Assembly: GCF_029407905.1 (NCBI RefSeq)
Contig: NC_073624.1
Location: 109,492,001-109,556,000, forward strand
Direction: 5' to 3'
Origin: Bubalus kerabau
Lineage: Eukaryota > Chordata > Mammalia > Artiodactyla > Bovidae
DNA: 64,000 bases
The first letter of the stretch is position 1; the number at the start of each line of letters is the position of its first letter. Positions 43,621 to 55,449 of the stretch are shown in pieces. The notes below the pieces were generated by a model. The model was given only the letters and a program-made list of their open reading frames with translations. It made no database searches and was not told the origin of the DNA. The position numbers were made by a program, and so were the translations under genes.

Positions 43621-45240
43621 GAAAAGACAGATAGAAGGTATGGAGCCATTTTTACTCCCTCAATACTGAAAGAACCCTACTAAAGGAAAAACACACTCCA
43701 GCCTTTGTATTCCCTAATGCCCATTACAACCATCGGCTTTGATTCAATTGCACCATCAGTTCAGTCAGAACAGTAGTCAAGTCCAAAACTAGTCTCTACC
43801 AATTTACTTTTTATTTACTTTAGCAGATTTGTAGCAGACAAAGTTTGAGTGAAAGTTGTAGAAAGCATGGCGAACACAATTATGCTTTTGCATTTGGAAT
43901 CTTTTCATTGTGCTGGAAACAGCCTTATCTTAGTCATAAATACACATGTACACAAAATAAAATAAAATAAAATGATAAATAACAAGTCAATCCATCTCCC
44001 TGAATCAGTTTCCTCGTAAGCTTAATGATGGTTTGGTAGGATGGTCTCAAGAGATGGAGTTCATAGATATAAGAGAAAAAGGAAAAGAACATTTTCGAGT
44101 TTTTTTGAAGGTGACCCTCCTGATTAGGTGATAAAAAGCTAAAATACTAAAAGGGAGTATGTTTCTCATGCTTTTGGTGAGGCAAAAGAGAACATTTTGA
44201 AGAGCAATTATATACTTCATGATACACTTCATTTAAAGGAATCAAATGTGTATTGTTTTTGTTTTTGCATCTTGTCTCCAATAAACACCTGTAGCTGAGG
44301 CTTAAAATTTCTTCAGCTTCCCTGGAACCTGTGGTACTGAATGTGATGACCCAAGTGGAACAATAAATAAGACAATAATAGGAGCTGTCAAACTCCCTTT
44401 TTAATTTTATTTCAAGTCAAGAGTTCTCCACTGGTTGACTTGCCATTACAGGAATGAAAAATAGAACATCTATTTATACACTCATTAAGAAGCTTTTCTG
44501 CCCTCTACTTACATACCACAAATGACAACAATGAGATTTCCCACAGAACAAAAGAAAATACTCTCAGACCCCAGCAGTGTCTTCAAAGAATAAACACAGG
44601 AGAAGACAGTTCTCTGCAGCAGCATCCCTTCCCAGGTCTGCAGTGTGATATATGGCAGGTCACCCTCTTCCTTGCATTTTAGTGTTCCCAGATGCCACTA
44701 AGGTGTTAATAATGCTTATCACTGATCCCCTCAGGCAAGGTTAGGAGGCTAATGAGAAAAGACTATAAATCAGTGAGTTACCAAATAAGGTGCTCTGGAG
44801 ATACACAGCCTCCTAATACTTTCAGAAATAATATTACACAGAACCTAGCATGCACCCCTGGCCCAGCCCTGCCCTGTACAACATTCATGCCCCCTCCCAG
44901 TCATGCTGACCATGTCCACGCACACAATTCTCTTCATCCCCTCACACAGAGAATCCTCTGCCCTCCATCCAGAACAATTGGAGCAGGAAGAGGAATAGTT
45001 TGATCATCTCTGTACTCTACTTTTTATAAAGTTGTAAATTCCTGACCATAAAATCAGACCACATAGTATGAAAACCAGGCCACATAGGCTCCTTCTGGCT
45101 AGCCGCTTGAAAGCAGTTCAATTAAACAGACGTTTCTAGCTCTTTGCCTGTGTGCTGGCACCCCACAGTAGACACACTCTGAATAGGTGAAGTCCATAGA
45201 GGGGAGGGCAGGGGACTGAAGGAATAAAGAACACTCTGCT
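43621..45240. other. unassigned DNA with (AAAAT)n
   Basis: A short (AAAAT)n run at 43953-43973. No gene, RNA or repeat family is recognised otherwise. Confidence 0.5.
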
Positions 45241-45249
45241 TACAAAGAG

Positions 45250-45516
45250 TATCTGGTGTATCAGTTAGGGACTGTCAGATAAAGAGAACCAATAGAAAGT
45301 ATGTGTATCTGTGTGTGGAGAGAGAGATTTACTCTGAAGAACCGGTTTACACAACTCATGAAGGCCACAAGTCTAAAATCTACAAGGTGAGCCAGCAGGC
45401 AGGAGACTGGGAGAGGAGCCAGTGCTGAAGGCTGTCCACTGGCTGAATTCCTTCTTGCTCAGGAGCTCATTCTTCTGTTGACTGTCCACTAAACAGATGA
45501 GACCCACCTACATTAT
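45250..45516 (+). mobile_element. ancient mammalian repeat, left part
   Basis: TATCAGTTAGGGACTGTCAG, GAGAGAGATTTACTCTGAAG and GAGCCAGCAGGCAGGAGACT follow a common old mammalian interspersed repeat whose name I cannot give with confidence. It is split by the SINE pair and resumes at 46027 with ACATCATGGACGGCAATCTG. Confidence 0.5.
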
Positions 45517-46026
45517 GGGGGCTTTCCTGGGGGCTCGGTGGTAAAGGATGAGCCTGCTGATACAGGAGATGTGGGCTTGATCCCTGGGGTGGGAAGATGC
45601 CCTGGAGAAGGAAATGGTGACCCTCTCCAGTATTCTTGCCCAGAAAATCCCATGGACGGAGGAGCCTGGCGGGCTACAGTCCATGGAGTTGGAGCTGCAA
45701 AAGAGTCAGACACGATTCAGAGAAGACAATGGCACCCCACTCCAGTACTCTTGCCTGGAAGATCCCATGGACGGAGGAGCCTGGAAGGCTGCAGTCCATG
45801 GGGTCGCTAAGAGTCAGACACAACTGAGCGACTTCACTTTCACTTTTCACTTTCATGCATTGGAGGAGGAAATGGCAACCCACTCCAGTGTTCTTGCCTG
45901 GAGAATCCTAGGGATGGGGGAGCCTTGTGGGCTGCCGCCTATGGGGTCACACAGAGTCGGACACGACTGAAGTGACTAAACAGCAGCAGCAAGCAGCAGC
46001 AGACACAATTAAGCGACTAAACAACA
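45517..46026 (+). mobile_element. Bov-tA SINE, split by BOV-A2
   Basis: The tRNA-like head GGGGCTTTCCTGGGGGCTCG leads through the body to AGAGTCAGACACGATT, where BOV-A2 interrupts. It resumes as AGACACAATTAAGCGACTAA and ends in ACAACAAC. The internal TSD is AGACACGATT (45708-45717) and AGACACAATT (46001-46010), one mismatch. Confidence 0.93.
45718..46000 (+). mobile_element. BOV-A2 SINE nested in Bov-tA
   Basis: A complete two-unit BOV-A2 from CAGAGAAGACAATGGCACCC to CAGCAGCAGCAAGCAGCAGC. Its insertion into a related SINE is proven by the 10-bp duplication of Bov-tA tail sequence on both sides. Confidence 0.94.
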
Positions 46027-46200
46027 ACCCACATCATGGACGGCAATCTGTGCTATTCAAAGTCCATAAATTTAAATGTGAATCTCACCCACAAAAACAC
46101 ACCTTTCCAGAAACATCCAGAGTCATGTTTGACCAACTATCCAGGCACTGTGACCCAGCCAAATCAACACATAAAATAAACTATAACACCTTGTAATTAT
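46027..46200 (+). mobile_element. ancient mammalian repeat, right part
   Basis: It continues the repeat at 45250: TTTAAATGTGAATCTCACCC, GTCATGTTTGACCAACTATC and AGCCAAATCAACACATAAAA. The conserved order on both sides shows one element split by the SINEs. Confidence 0.5.
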
Positions 46201-46229
46201 GTATCTACACCTCCATTTCATCTGTTAGA

Positions 46230-46320
46230 CCGAGGAAGCAAAGGGTACGAGAGTGTCTTTACTGTCTTTATTTAAAGCCTAGCCTAGTACTTGGTGTGCA
46301 ATAAATGTTCATTAAACTGA
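46230..46320 (+). mobile_element. L2 3' tail fragment
   Basis: TGTCTTTACTGTCTTTATTT, then CCTAGTACTTGGTGTGCAAT, then AAATGTTCATTAAACTG resembles the L2 3' terminus. Confidence 0.45.
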
Positions 46321-46362
46321 AAACTGTTGGGTCTTGAGTCAGTACTCTTTAGGCTTTCCTGC

Positions 46363-46520
46363 TGTTGTTCAGTCATCGAGTCGTGTCCAGCTTTTTGCAA
46401 CCCGGACTGCAGCACGCCAGGCTCCTCTGTCCTCCACTATCTCCCACTGTTTGCTCAAATTCATGTCCATTGAGTTGTAATACTATCCAACCAGCTCATC
46501 CTCTGCTGCCCTCTGCTCTT
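46363..46520 (-). mobile_element. old BovB 3' end fragment
   Basis: TTGTTCAGTCATCGAGTCGT, then GGACTGCAGCACGCCAGGCT, then GTTTGCTCAAATTCATGTCC is the reverse complement of the older BovB/BDDF 3' terminus, diverged from the younger copies in this window. Confidence 0.8.
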
Positions 46521-46584
46521 TAGGCTCCTACACAGTATAACCTTTAGATTCCTCCTTGTGAAGTTACTTAGTGAAAGTTTCTCT

Positions 46585-46975
46585 CTTCTGGACTGCACTG
46601 TCTCTCCCAAATTCATATGTTGAAACTCTAACTTCCCAGTGTGGTGATAGTTCGAGATGCAGCCTTTAAAGAGGTCATAATAGTTAGATTAGGCCATGAG
46701 GGTAGGACCCTGCTATGATATGATGGTGTCCTCACAAGAAGATGAAGAGACACTGAGAACACAAATACACAGGAAAAAGGCCACTTGAGGACAGAGTGAG
46801 AAGGGTCCTGTCTGCAAGCCAAGGAGAAAGGCCTCAGGAGAAACCAATCCTGTGAGTAATGTGATCTTGGACTTTCAGTCTCCAGAACTGTAAGAAAAAA
46901 ATCTCTGTTGTTTAAGTCACCCAGCCTGTGGTATTTTTTTTTTTTTTTTTTGGCAGTCCTGGCAGACTAATATAC
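46585..46975 (+). mobile_element. MLT1-type LTR (ERVL-MaLR)
   Basis: It follows the MLT1 LTR in order: AAATTCATATGTTGAAACTC, GAGGTCATAATAGTTAGATT, GGTGTCCTCACAAGAAGA, GCAAGCCAAGGAGAAAGGCC, GTTGTTTAAGTCACCCAGCC, ending CTGGCAGACTAATATA. A T-run at about 46931-46951 interrupts it. It is non-coding. MaLR LTRs predate the split of placental orders. Confidence 0.88.
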
Positions 46976-47443
46976 CCTCCAACACACTGTTCCCCAATTC
47001 ATTAACAAACAAACCAGTCCAGTCCTGGCTCTGGATCAGAATAGGGGCCTACAAAAGTCGCAATGAAGGAAAAACAGTTGGTTTGAACTGATTGGAGCCA
47101 GTAAGATATGTGAACAGGACAGAAATTGTAATAAGGTTCCTTTAAGGAAACAAAATAAAAATCTAAAAGAGGTAGATATATACACATTGGCTTCCTCTCC
47201 AAACCTGCAGAATACGAGGTACATTTTCATTTTCCCAGAATAATAAATGGCATAGTCTCCTTTCTGGAATTTTTTTTTAATAACTCAGAAGTTTTAGGAG
47301 TATTAGTCATTCATTCCTCAGTCTGAATTTGTAGTAATCTGCATTCTTAAATCACTGAAATCTGAAGAAAAGAGGGAGCAAAACATAATTCTGAATTCAA
47401 AGATCTTTATTAGCATGACACAGAGAATTATTTAATGTGGCCT
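46976..47443. other. unassigned DNA
   Basis: No recognised feature. Confidence 0.5.
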
Positions 47444-47456
47444 TAAGTCAGAAACT

Positions 47457-47668
47457 GGGCTTCCCTAGTGGCTCAGATGGTAAAGAACCTGCCCACAATG
47501 CAGGAGACCCAGGTTCAATCCCCAGGCCAAGAAGATCCCCTGGAGAAGGGAATGGCAAACCACTTCAATATTCTTGCCTGGAGAATTCCATGGAAAGGGG
47601 AGACTGGCAGGCTATATAGTCCATGGGGTTGCAAAGAGTCTGAACAACTGAACCACTAATACCTTCAC
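47457..47668 (+). mobile_element. Bov-tA SINE with perfect TSD
   Basis: Head GGGCTTCCCTAGTGGCTCAG with B box GGTTCAATCCC; tail GCAAAGAGTCTGAACAACTG. A perfect 13-bp TSD (TAAGTCAGAAACT) lies at 47444-47456 and 47669-47681. Confidence 0.95.
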
Positions 47669-47681
47669 TAAGTCAGAAACT

Positions 47682-48559
47682 AGGGACTTCTTCCAAAATT
47701 TATCTAGCGTTGGCCTTATTATCCCCTGAATCTCAGTGACAGGCCAGAGTTAAAGAACTTCAAAAAATAAAATACAAAATTTCATGACCATTAAGTTTCT
47801 GCCTTTCAAAATAAAATCAAGAAGAACTTTAATGCCACTGAATCTCCTTTAAGAATTGTTTTTTCTCATTATTCCTCTAAAATTTATCAAGCTTTCTTAT
47901 CTATGCTAGTTCCTTTGCTGTCCACAGTATTTTCTTCAAAAAGGTCTTGGCTCCCCTGCCTACATTCGCCATCTAAACCCTCATTATCCTTGAAGGTACG
48001 AATGAACCCCCAGAACCACTGTGAAGCCTTCCTTGGCCAGTTCAACAGAAAATTCCCTTGCATCCTTCACCTCTTTTTGCTCTTTTTAGTCTTTTGACAC
48101 TTGAAATATATACAAAACATCAACTGCCTTCTCAGACATTCATCTTAATCCACCAATTAGATAAGTTTTTCACATGAGGAAACATTGTGTACATTTAACT
48201 GCAGGCCACACGAAACACTAAGGCTCAAACACATAATGTCTTCAAAATCTCTGCACTGACTTATAAGTAGGTAAGTGATGAAATAGCAGTTCTATCCTTG
48301 CTCCTAACAGTCTGCTTGCTCTTTAAGCCTAAATTTCATGCTTGTAATGATGTTTGGTATGTGAATATATGCCACGTGGAATGTCTGATGTGTAAGAAAA
48401 TAAGGCACCAAAGAATTCTAGCATGTTACGGAACTTCATTTTACTTGGCATTTGACTTAATACAGATTTCTGCCTCCAACAGAGATCTGTATTCAAGGTT
48501 AGTTTTTTCTGGGACAATCCAATCATTTATTCATAAAATATTATATTCCAATGTGTACC
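47682..48559. other. unassigned DNA
   Basis: No gene or repeat family is recognised. A weak L2-like stretch is possible at about 47990-48090 (AAGCCTTCCTTGGCCAGTTC). Confidence 0.45.
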
Positions 48560-48780
48560 ATTATCTCTGAGATATTCTGGAGATATAATAGTTCATATGC
48601 TAGAGGAGGAGAAGAGAGCAGGACAAATCATTTGTCTTCATGAAACTCCTAGTCCAGGGAGGAGACAGTCAGTTTGAAAAACTATACAAATGAAGACAAT
48701 GGGAATGAGACGACAACCTAGTGCCTCTCCCTCAATCCACCTTTCCATTCATGTAATATTGCTATAACTGAAGTTCTCCA
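48560..48780 (-). mobile_element. L2 LINE 3' fragment
   Basis: Antisense L2-like blocks: TCATGAAACTCCTAGTCCAG, then GGAGGAGACAGTCAGTTTGA. Old and diverged. Confidence 0.4.
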
Positions 48781-48830
48781 AAGGGAGTTATACCAATCTG
48801 TAAGAGCAGAGAGCAGTGGAATTTGGTGAA

Positions 48831-49340
48831 TGTGGCAGGCAGCATCTAAAATGGCCCAAAGTGACCCTAACTTCTCACACACGTAACTCTGGTGTGTGAG
48901 CTGAATCTAGCGACTTGCCTTTAATAAAGAACACAGAAAAACTGGGTTTTAAAGATGATGATTTTTCCCTTGCTTGCACTCTTTCAGTGGCTTTTTTAGC
49001 CTTCTCAATTTGATGATGCAAGCTACTGTGCTGTGAGTAGCCAGTGGCAAGGTGAGGAACTGAAATATCGCAAGGAATGGAGGTAGCCTCTAAGCAACAG
49101 CCTCTGGGAAACTCAGTCCTGCCAGAAACTACACGAGTGAGCTTAGAACCTTCCCCAGCCCCTGAGATGTCTATACCCCTGGCTGACACCTACATTAGAG
49201 CCTGGGGCTTCCTCTGCCCTGGAAGACTCAGCTACGTTGCACCCAGACTCTTAACCCCCCCGGGAACTTTGAAATAATATATATTTGTTGCTTTAGCTAA
49301 GTTTTTGGATACCATGTAACACATAATAGGTAACTAATAA
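48831..49340 (+). mobile_element. MLT1-like LTR
   Basis: Blocks follow an old MLT1-type or related LTR: TCTAAAATGGCCCAAAGTGA, CGCAAGGAATGGAGGTAGCC, TTGTTGCTTTAGCTAAGTTT, then AACACATAATAGGTAACTAA. Poorly conserved. Frames on both strands here are chance. Confidence 0.5.
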
Positions 49341-49492
49341 AGTCAACCATATTGGGGAATATATCTCTGGGGATTCCCTTGATGTACTTTACAATAGGCA
49401 TAAAGATGGAGAAGAGAATTTAGGCAGAAGAGAATATTCACAAAACATAGTGTGCTGTGCTAAATATGTGGGGTTAAGAATTTAGGATTCTA

Positions 49493-49786
49493 TATTTGCT
49501 TTGTAAATAAAACAAATTTATAGTAACCAAGGGGGAAAGGCAGCAGGGAGGATTAAATTGGGATATTGGGATTAATATATACACACTACTGTATATAAAA
49601 TAGATAACTAATAAGGACCTACCGTATAACACAGGGAACTCTACTCAATATCCTGCAATGGCCTATATGGGAAAGGAATCTAAAAAAGAATGGATGTAAG
49701 TGTATATGTAACTGATTCACTTGGCTGTGCACCAGAAACTAACAGTGTAAATCAACTATATTCCAATAAAAATTAATTTAAAAAAA
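49493..49786 (+). mobile_element. 5'-truncated artiodactyl L1 3' end with TSD
   Basis: L1 3' UTR text (CCTACCGTATAACACAGGGA, GTATATGTAACTGATTCACT, TCAACTATATTCCAATAAAA) ends in an A-rich tail. A 17-bp TSD with one mismatch flanks it (AAGAATTTAGGATTCTA at 49476-49492, AAGAATTCAGGATTCTA at 49787-49803). Same family as 4641-4814. Confidence 0.92.
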
Positions 49787-49803
49787 AAGAATTCAGGATT
49801 CTA

Positions 49804-50758
49804 GCTCAAATTTATACCCTGAATACGTACATGACCCTAACTGCACAAAAACTAATGTCCATAACATTTCCTAACCTAAATTTGCTCTTTTGTAAATTTA
49901 AGAGAAGAATTAGTTTAGAGCTAAGTTTCCTCCCTGAGCTAAAAATCCCTTCCTATATGAAAACTTTGAAATTATTTCAGTGTAATTATCCTTTGAAATG
50001 GTCCTTTGTCACAGGTCCTGGGCCAACGTTCTAACTCTGTATACTCCAGCAGAACTGCTTTTGTGTGTCTCCGTGTCTTCTCATCCCTTTTTGCTTAGTT
50101 TTTATATTCACATGAGATTTTAAACCAACAAATTGTGACAAAGAATCAGCATGATTCACCACAATGCCTTTCAAAAATATTAAAAAAAAAAAAAAGAAAA
50201 GAAAAAATCCACGAAAGTATGCTAAATTTTAGGAAGGTAGTTTCTATATTCAAAGCATTCATTTTGTTTAAAAAAGCAAAGATTCAGCTCTCCAGTTTTA
50301 TTGCCTCTTAATAGAACAGATAATAGAAACAAAGTGGAGGAAATGGCATTATCTATTAATGACAGATGTTTCAACACATTTTAACAACCTTGGTTGGTAT
50401 TTCTTTTTGTGTTCTTTTAAATAAAAACACAGTTCAATTACTATACTGAAATACCTTATACCAATGGTTTTAAAAGGAAAATGTTACCTTCTGTGGCTAA
50501 ACGCAATAATTTAGTCTGACCCAAAACTGGCTTGAGAGAATATATCGAATCCTTCAGTACATGGTTCCTTCCTTTCTATGTGAATGACTCATAATTGCAT
50601 TTCTGGGTTTCTTCCTAAGTAACCTCAGTTGTAATATATTTACACAGCAAATGGTGTAGCTCTATAGCCCTGGTGTCTGTACACTACCAGGAAACTCTTT
50701 TGGAATTCGTTCATCTTTTTAGCTGAGTGCAATGGGATAAAACAAAAACGGGTGTTAC
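49804..50758. other. unassigned AT-rich DNA
   Basis: An A-rich run at about 50181-50205. Nothing else is recognised. Confidence 0.5.
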
Positions 50759-50883
50759 TGGAACTTCACTGGCAGTTCAGTGGTTAAGACCCAGGCTTCC
50801 ACTGTAGAAGGAACAGTGTCGATTCCTAGTCCAGGAATTAAGACCTTACAGGAGCCTGGCACAACCAAAAAACACACAAAAAA
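50759..50883 (+). mobile_element. CHR-1-type cetartiodactyl SINE
   Basis: TGGAACTTCACTGGCAGTTC, then AGTGGTTAAGACCCAGGCTT, then B-box-like GTCGATTCCTA, then GGCACAACCAAAAAACACAC with an A-rich end. This is a short tRNA-derived SINE shared among cetartiodactyls. Confidence 0.8.
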
Positions 50884-51136
50884 ATCAGTGCTACCAGCTG
50901 CACCATAAGGATATTGATGTACTGAAATGCCTCCAAAACTGGATATGATCTTAGTTCTAGTCAGAAATATTCATTCTGAACCACCTTCCTTCCTCCTGCA
51001 CATACATACCCTTCTCTTATCAGATTCTCAAAGTTTTTGTTGAATTTGTAAAATAGTTTGGTATCAAATATTGTTTTACAATGTTTATTGAGTTGAATAG
51101 AGAGATAAAATCCAGAATGCACTTTAGTTCCCAGTT

Positions 51137-51855
51137 CAGTTCAGTTCAGTCGCTCAGTCATTTCTGACTCTTTGTGACCCCATGAATCGCAGCACGCCAG
51201 GCCTCCCTGTCCATCACCAACTCCCAGAGTTCATCCAAACTCATGTCCATCAAGTTGGTGATGCCATCCAGCCATCTCATCCTCTGTCATCCCCTTCTCC
51301 TCCTGCCCCCAATCCCTCCCAGCAGCAGGGTCTTTTCCAATGAGTCAACTCTTCACATGAGGTGGCCAAAGTATTGGAGTTTCAGCTTTAGCATCAGTCC
51401 TTCCAAAGAAATCCCAGGACTGATCTCCTTTAGAATGGACTGGTTGGATCTCCTTGCAGTCCAAGGGACTCTCAAGAGTCTTCTCCAACACCACAATTCA
51501 AAAGCATCAATTCTTTGGCGCTCAGCTTTCTTCACATTCCAACTCTCACATCCATACATGACCACTGGAAAAACTATAGCCTTGACTAGATGGACCTTTG
51601 TTGGCAAAGTAATGTCTCTGCTTTTTAAAATGCTATCTAAAAGGAGTACGTCAAGGCTGTATATTGTCACCCTGCTTATTTAACTTATATGCAGAGTACA
51701 TCAGGAGAAACACTGGGCTGGAAGAAGCACAAGCTGGAATCAAGATTGCAGGGAGAAATTTCTATAACCTCAGATATGCAGATGACACCACCCTTACGAC
51801 AGAAAGTGAAGAGGAACTAAAAAGCCTCTTGATGAAAGTGAAAAAGTTGGCTTAA
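51137..51855 (-). mobile_element. BovB LINE 3' fragment with inverted 5' segment
   Basis: 51137-51640 is antisense BovB 3' end, from the CAGTT repeats to TGCTATCTAA. From 51641 the orientation flips: AAGGAGTACGTCAAGGCTGT through the YADD region to TTGGCTTAAAG is sense BovB. About 190 bp of source between the two segments is missing. An 11-bp TSD (AGTTCCCAGTT) flanks the whole at 51126-51136 and 51856-51866, so it is one insertion event. Confidence 0.93.
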
Positions 51856-51866
51856 AGTTCCCAGTT

Positions 51867-52384
51867 AGTCCCCCTATCAAATTCTCATTAAATTTATGGG
51901 ATATTAGTCAAATAATAAATATTTGGAATATTTTGTCGTGATTCCATTACACCTTTTTCATCATGTGTTTTACAAATGTGTCATAGAGGAAGAGAGGACC
52001 AGATTCCAGAAGTCTGAAAGATAGCCCACATGTAAACTACCTTAATTTGTATAATAAGCAACAAATCATGTATCAATTTAATAATGGGTCACATGGTAGA
52101 AAATATAATGACAATTTGCAAGGGAAGAGATCTTTGAAAAACTTTATCAGCTTTATTTCTTCTTATGAGAACAAGAATTTAAATGGTTTTATTATACAAT
52201 ATGCTAAAAGTTATTCTTATCTCAGCTCTGTTACAGAAACCTAGGAGCACAAACACCCTATTAAATGGACTCAGCATGGAACACTTATAGCAAACCCAGT
52301 CTGAAGATCATCACTCCCCAAGTTAAGGGAAAATGGAATGAAAGTGTCACATCATAACAAGAGAAAACACCAGACACTAGTAAC
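51867..52384. other. unassigned DNA
   Basis: No recognised feature. Confidence 0.5.
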
Positions 52385-52560
52385 AGATGACACCATTCAT
52401 TTGTTCATTTATTCACTTATTTGTCAACACTGAATGCCTTTTTTAGTAGTGAGTAGTAAAGCTTGGCACCAGGGTTTTAATAATGAAATAGCCTTGTGTT
52501 TGATGATAGAGTCTATGGAGGAATATAGTCAAGTAAACCACATTTGACGCGTAAGCAATT
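52385..52560 (-). mobile_element. L2 LINE 3' fragment
   Basis: TTCATTTGTTCATTTATTCA, then GTCAACACTGAATGCC, then AATGAAATAGCCTTGTGTTT resembles the L2 3' end reverse complement. Confidence 0.45.
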
Positions 52561-54654
52561 ACAGAGATACTGAAGATACTGGAGAGTCTGATAATAATTA
52601 TCGGCTCCCTTCCAAGAAAATGCATATTCTAAATATACAAAAGTTTAGTGTTCAATTGCAGATGTTTCCAGGACCCTCAAATATTCATCCACAGACCACT
52701 AAATACTACCAGAGTCAGAACATCTGGTTTACAAAGTCTCACTAATTTGTATCTTGGTGCCCAACTGTAGAATAGCAGCATATAAGAAGTTCTGTGACCA
52801 CGTGAACATTTTCAGTAGATACAGCTTTCTGTGGATAAAAATATCCTTGCTATGGGCCACATGCCCTTGGTACAAAGTAATTTCTAGAGACTTACCACAG
52901 TTGACTTAAACTTCAGTAATGCGTGCCCTGTTGTACTCATATAATCATTTGTTTATAAAGTGCTGTTCCAACAAGCATAAGATTATTAACAAGGCTATTT
53001 TTATTTACCATGTTTCCAAACCAGGTCATCTACCAGAAGAATTAATTTATAAGGTAAAAAGTACAGATAGTCCAAAAGAATTGGTTCAGATTAAGTATCT
53101 GCTTGTGGTAAAAAGAAATACTTCACTGATATTTCTGGATTCATCCAAAGCTAAATCCAGACTTCTTTTTTTTTTTTTTTTTTTGCAGCTTTAATTTCCA
53201 TGTTTAAACATTTTGAGGTTGCCAATGCATAGGCTGCTAACTAAAATATAACTGAATAACACTAAAATACCTTTTCAATTGTCAATTCAAAACTTCCATG
53301 AAAAAAGAGATTTTGCTTTTTTTTCTCCTTTTTGCACAAATCAATAAAAAAAAAAATCCAATTGAAATTCACTTAGGTATAGATTTAGATACTCTTGAAA
53401 ATTAGCTGAGTTTCAATCAAAAATAAAAAGGAATAACTGAAACAAGCAAATGTTTCTTTTGGAAGGAAAGTGATTAACTAAATAAAGTAGATTTATTTTT
53501 ATAGAATGAGAAACTGAAGCTCAGATTCATAAAAGGGGCACTTGGTTACAGGGAAAATGACAGTCATATAGACAAAGCTTTCCATCTCCAACAATACCAC
53601 TCTTTATACTAGCAAATGCTTTTGTTTTCAATTTCATTCAAATTCATTTCTATAGGATAGATTTAATTAAAGGAAAAATAAAGCAAAACACTCATTCATT
53701 GAAAACAAAATTCATCCATTTATCATGCTTTTTTTAATCCATTCCATCAGTTAATATACTAAGTATCAATTGAGTAACTTCCACATGTTCTGCCCAAGGC
53801 TTGGAAAGGAGACCTGGCTAGAGCAGTCAACTGGGGAACTGGTGCTAAGACAGGAAGTCGGAAATGTAAGCAGGATCCCATCCAGAAGGCCTTGCTGGGA
53901 CAGAAGAGAGCTCAGGTTTTTTTACAAATGCAAAATTAACTCATTTAAAGGTTTTAGAGAAGGGTGTAATGCAAACCAACATATTTTAAATCAATCTCCT
54001 CTTAACTTTTAAACTTCTGCTCTAGTAAAATTACAGTTTCTATCAAAACACACCTTGCATTTTTCTTTCTCGGTAACGCACAACTTCTTTCCATGTGGAA
54101 ACTTTTATACCAATTAACTATTTAATGATATGAAACTTTGAGGATCTAAAATACATGAATTTTGAAAATCATTTAGGAAAAATGTATTTGGAGGCACACT
54201 CAAGTTCAGAAGATTTTAAGTTCAGTCCAGACTCTTAGTTTCCATGACTAGGTCACTGTGAAAATGCTGTGTCCACTTTACTTTGACTCTAAGTGTCTAT
54301 TGATTTGTGGCTACTACTTCAAACTGGCTACAAAACCATGCTTTCTTTTTTTATCTATGTATTGTCTTCCTCACACTTCTCTCAGGGTCACAGTATTGTC
54401 TGTCTTTGCCCTCTCACTCCTTCGTATCTCTTATTAGTAAAGTCAGCAAAGTATCATGTAACCAAGTTATCAAGAAACTTCTTTAAACTAAACACCATGA
54501 AGGATATTACAAAAGACACACAGAAAAGGAAACTCTTAGGGAAGAAAAAAAAGAAGAAGAAAAAAATAACACAATGTATTTTAGGCAAAGGCATAAATAA
54601 GATTATTTTAAAAAAGTGAAAATAATATTTGTAATGCCAGCAACTTTATAGGCA
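52561..54654. other. unassigned AT-rich DNA
   Basis: A T-run at 53163-53184 and an A-rich run at about 54543-54566. No gene or repeat family is recognised in 2.1 kb. Confidence 0.5.
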
Positions 54655-54870
54655 GATATGCATTTATTGAATACCAAATATGTTGTTCCAGCTATTAGCA
54701 GCTAATATCATCGTATGATTACTAGCACTGAAGAACATGCTAAACACTGTGCATATATGGTCTCATGCAATCTTTCTAGCCACTCTATAGTCAAATAGAT
54801 GGGCACTATTATTATTCCATATTATAAAGTAGGAAACAGAGAATTTGGCTCCAGAGCTTGGACACTTTAC
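54655..54870 (+). mobile_element. MIR SINE
   Basis: TTTATTGAATACCAAATATG, CTAAACACTGTGCATATATG, CTCATGCAATCTTTCTAGCC, GGGCACTATTATTATTCCAT and GGAAACAGAGAATTTGGCTC follow the MIR consensus in order. Confidence 0.8.
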
Positions 54871-54879
54871 CCAGACTCT

Positions 54880-55115
54880 TCTCAAATTCCTATAAGGATG
54901 AGAATCACTTGAAGAACTTGTTAAAAATACAGAGACATGAATACTATCATTTTTAGCAGATTCTGAGATGAGGCCAAATAATGTGAATTTTTATAAACTC
55001 ATAAACTATCATTAATCACTACCACCACCACCAAACCATCACCCTAACCCAAATGCAATGATTCTGATATTGATGACCCATTAGCTACATTTGAAAAACT
55101 TTGTGCTATGATACA
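54880..55115 (+). mobile_element. MER5A-type hAT-Charlie DNA transposon
   Basis: TCTCAAATTCCTATAAGGAT, then GAGAATCACTTGAAGAACTT, then AGCAGATTCTGAGATGAGGC, ending in GAAAAACTTTGTGC, resembles MER5A. An (ACC)n run at about 55019-55036 lies inside. It is non-autonomous and long dead. Confidence 0.6.
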
Positions 55116-55329
55116 CTATATCCCCTAGGACTGTATTAAAGTTTATATGCACACACTCACTGGGAAATAATGTTAAAATATTTTGATACAATAGATCTAG
55201 GGTGAGCCCTGAGATCCTGTATTCCTGAAAAACTTAGAGGTGATGCCAATGTGGTTAGTCAAGACATACATTTTCAGTAGGCAAGACCAACTACAGTGCC
55301 AGAAAGTTTAAGGTTAAAGATATAAGAGA

Positions 55330-55449
55330 TGTTAATTCTCTTTCATAAAGAATTTATACTCTCCATCAACAAAATGAACAGATAACTTATGAAATGGGAG
55401 AAAATATCTGCAAATAATATATTTGGTAAGGGTTGCATATCGGTAAAAG
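55330..55449 (+). mobile_element. ancient L1 ORF2 fragment, left part, split by BovB
   Basis: AAATGAACAGATAACTTATG, GAAATGGGAGAAAATATCTG and ATATTTGGTAAGGGTTGCAT are a diverged L1 ORF2 segment. It continues across the BovB at 59175 as TACCCCAAATACATAAAGAA. Confidence 0.7.
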
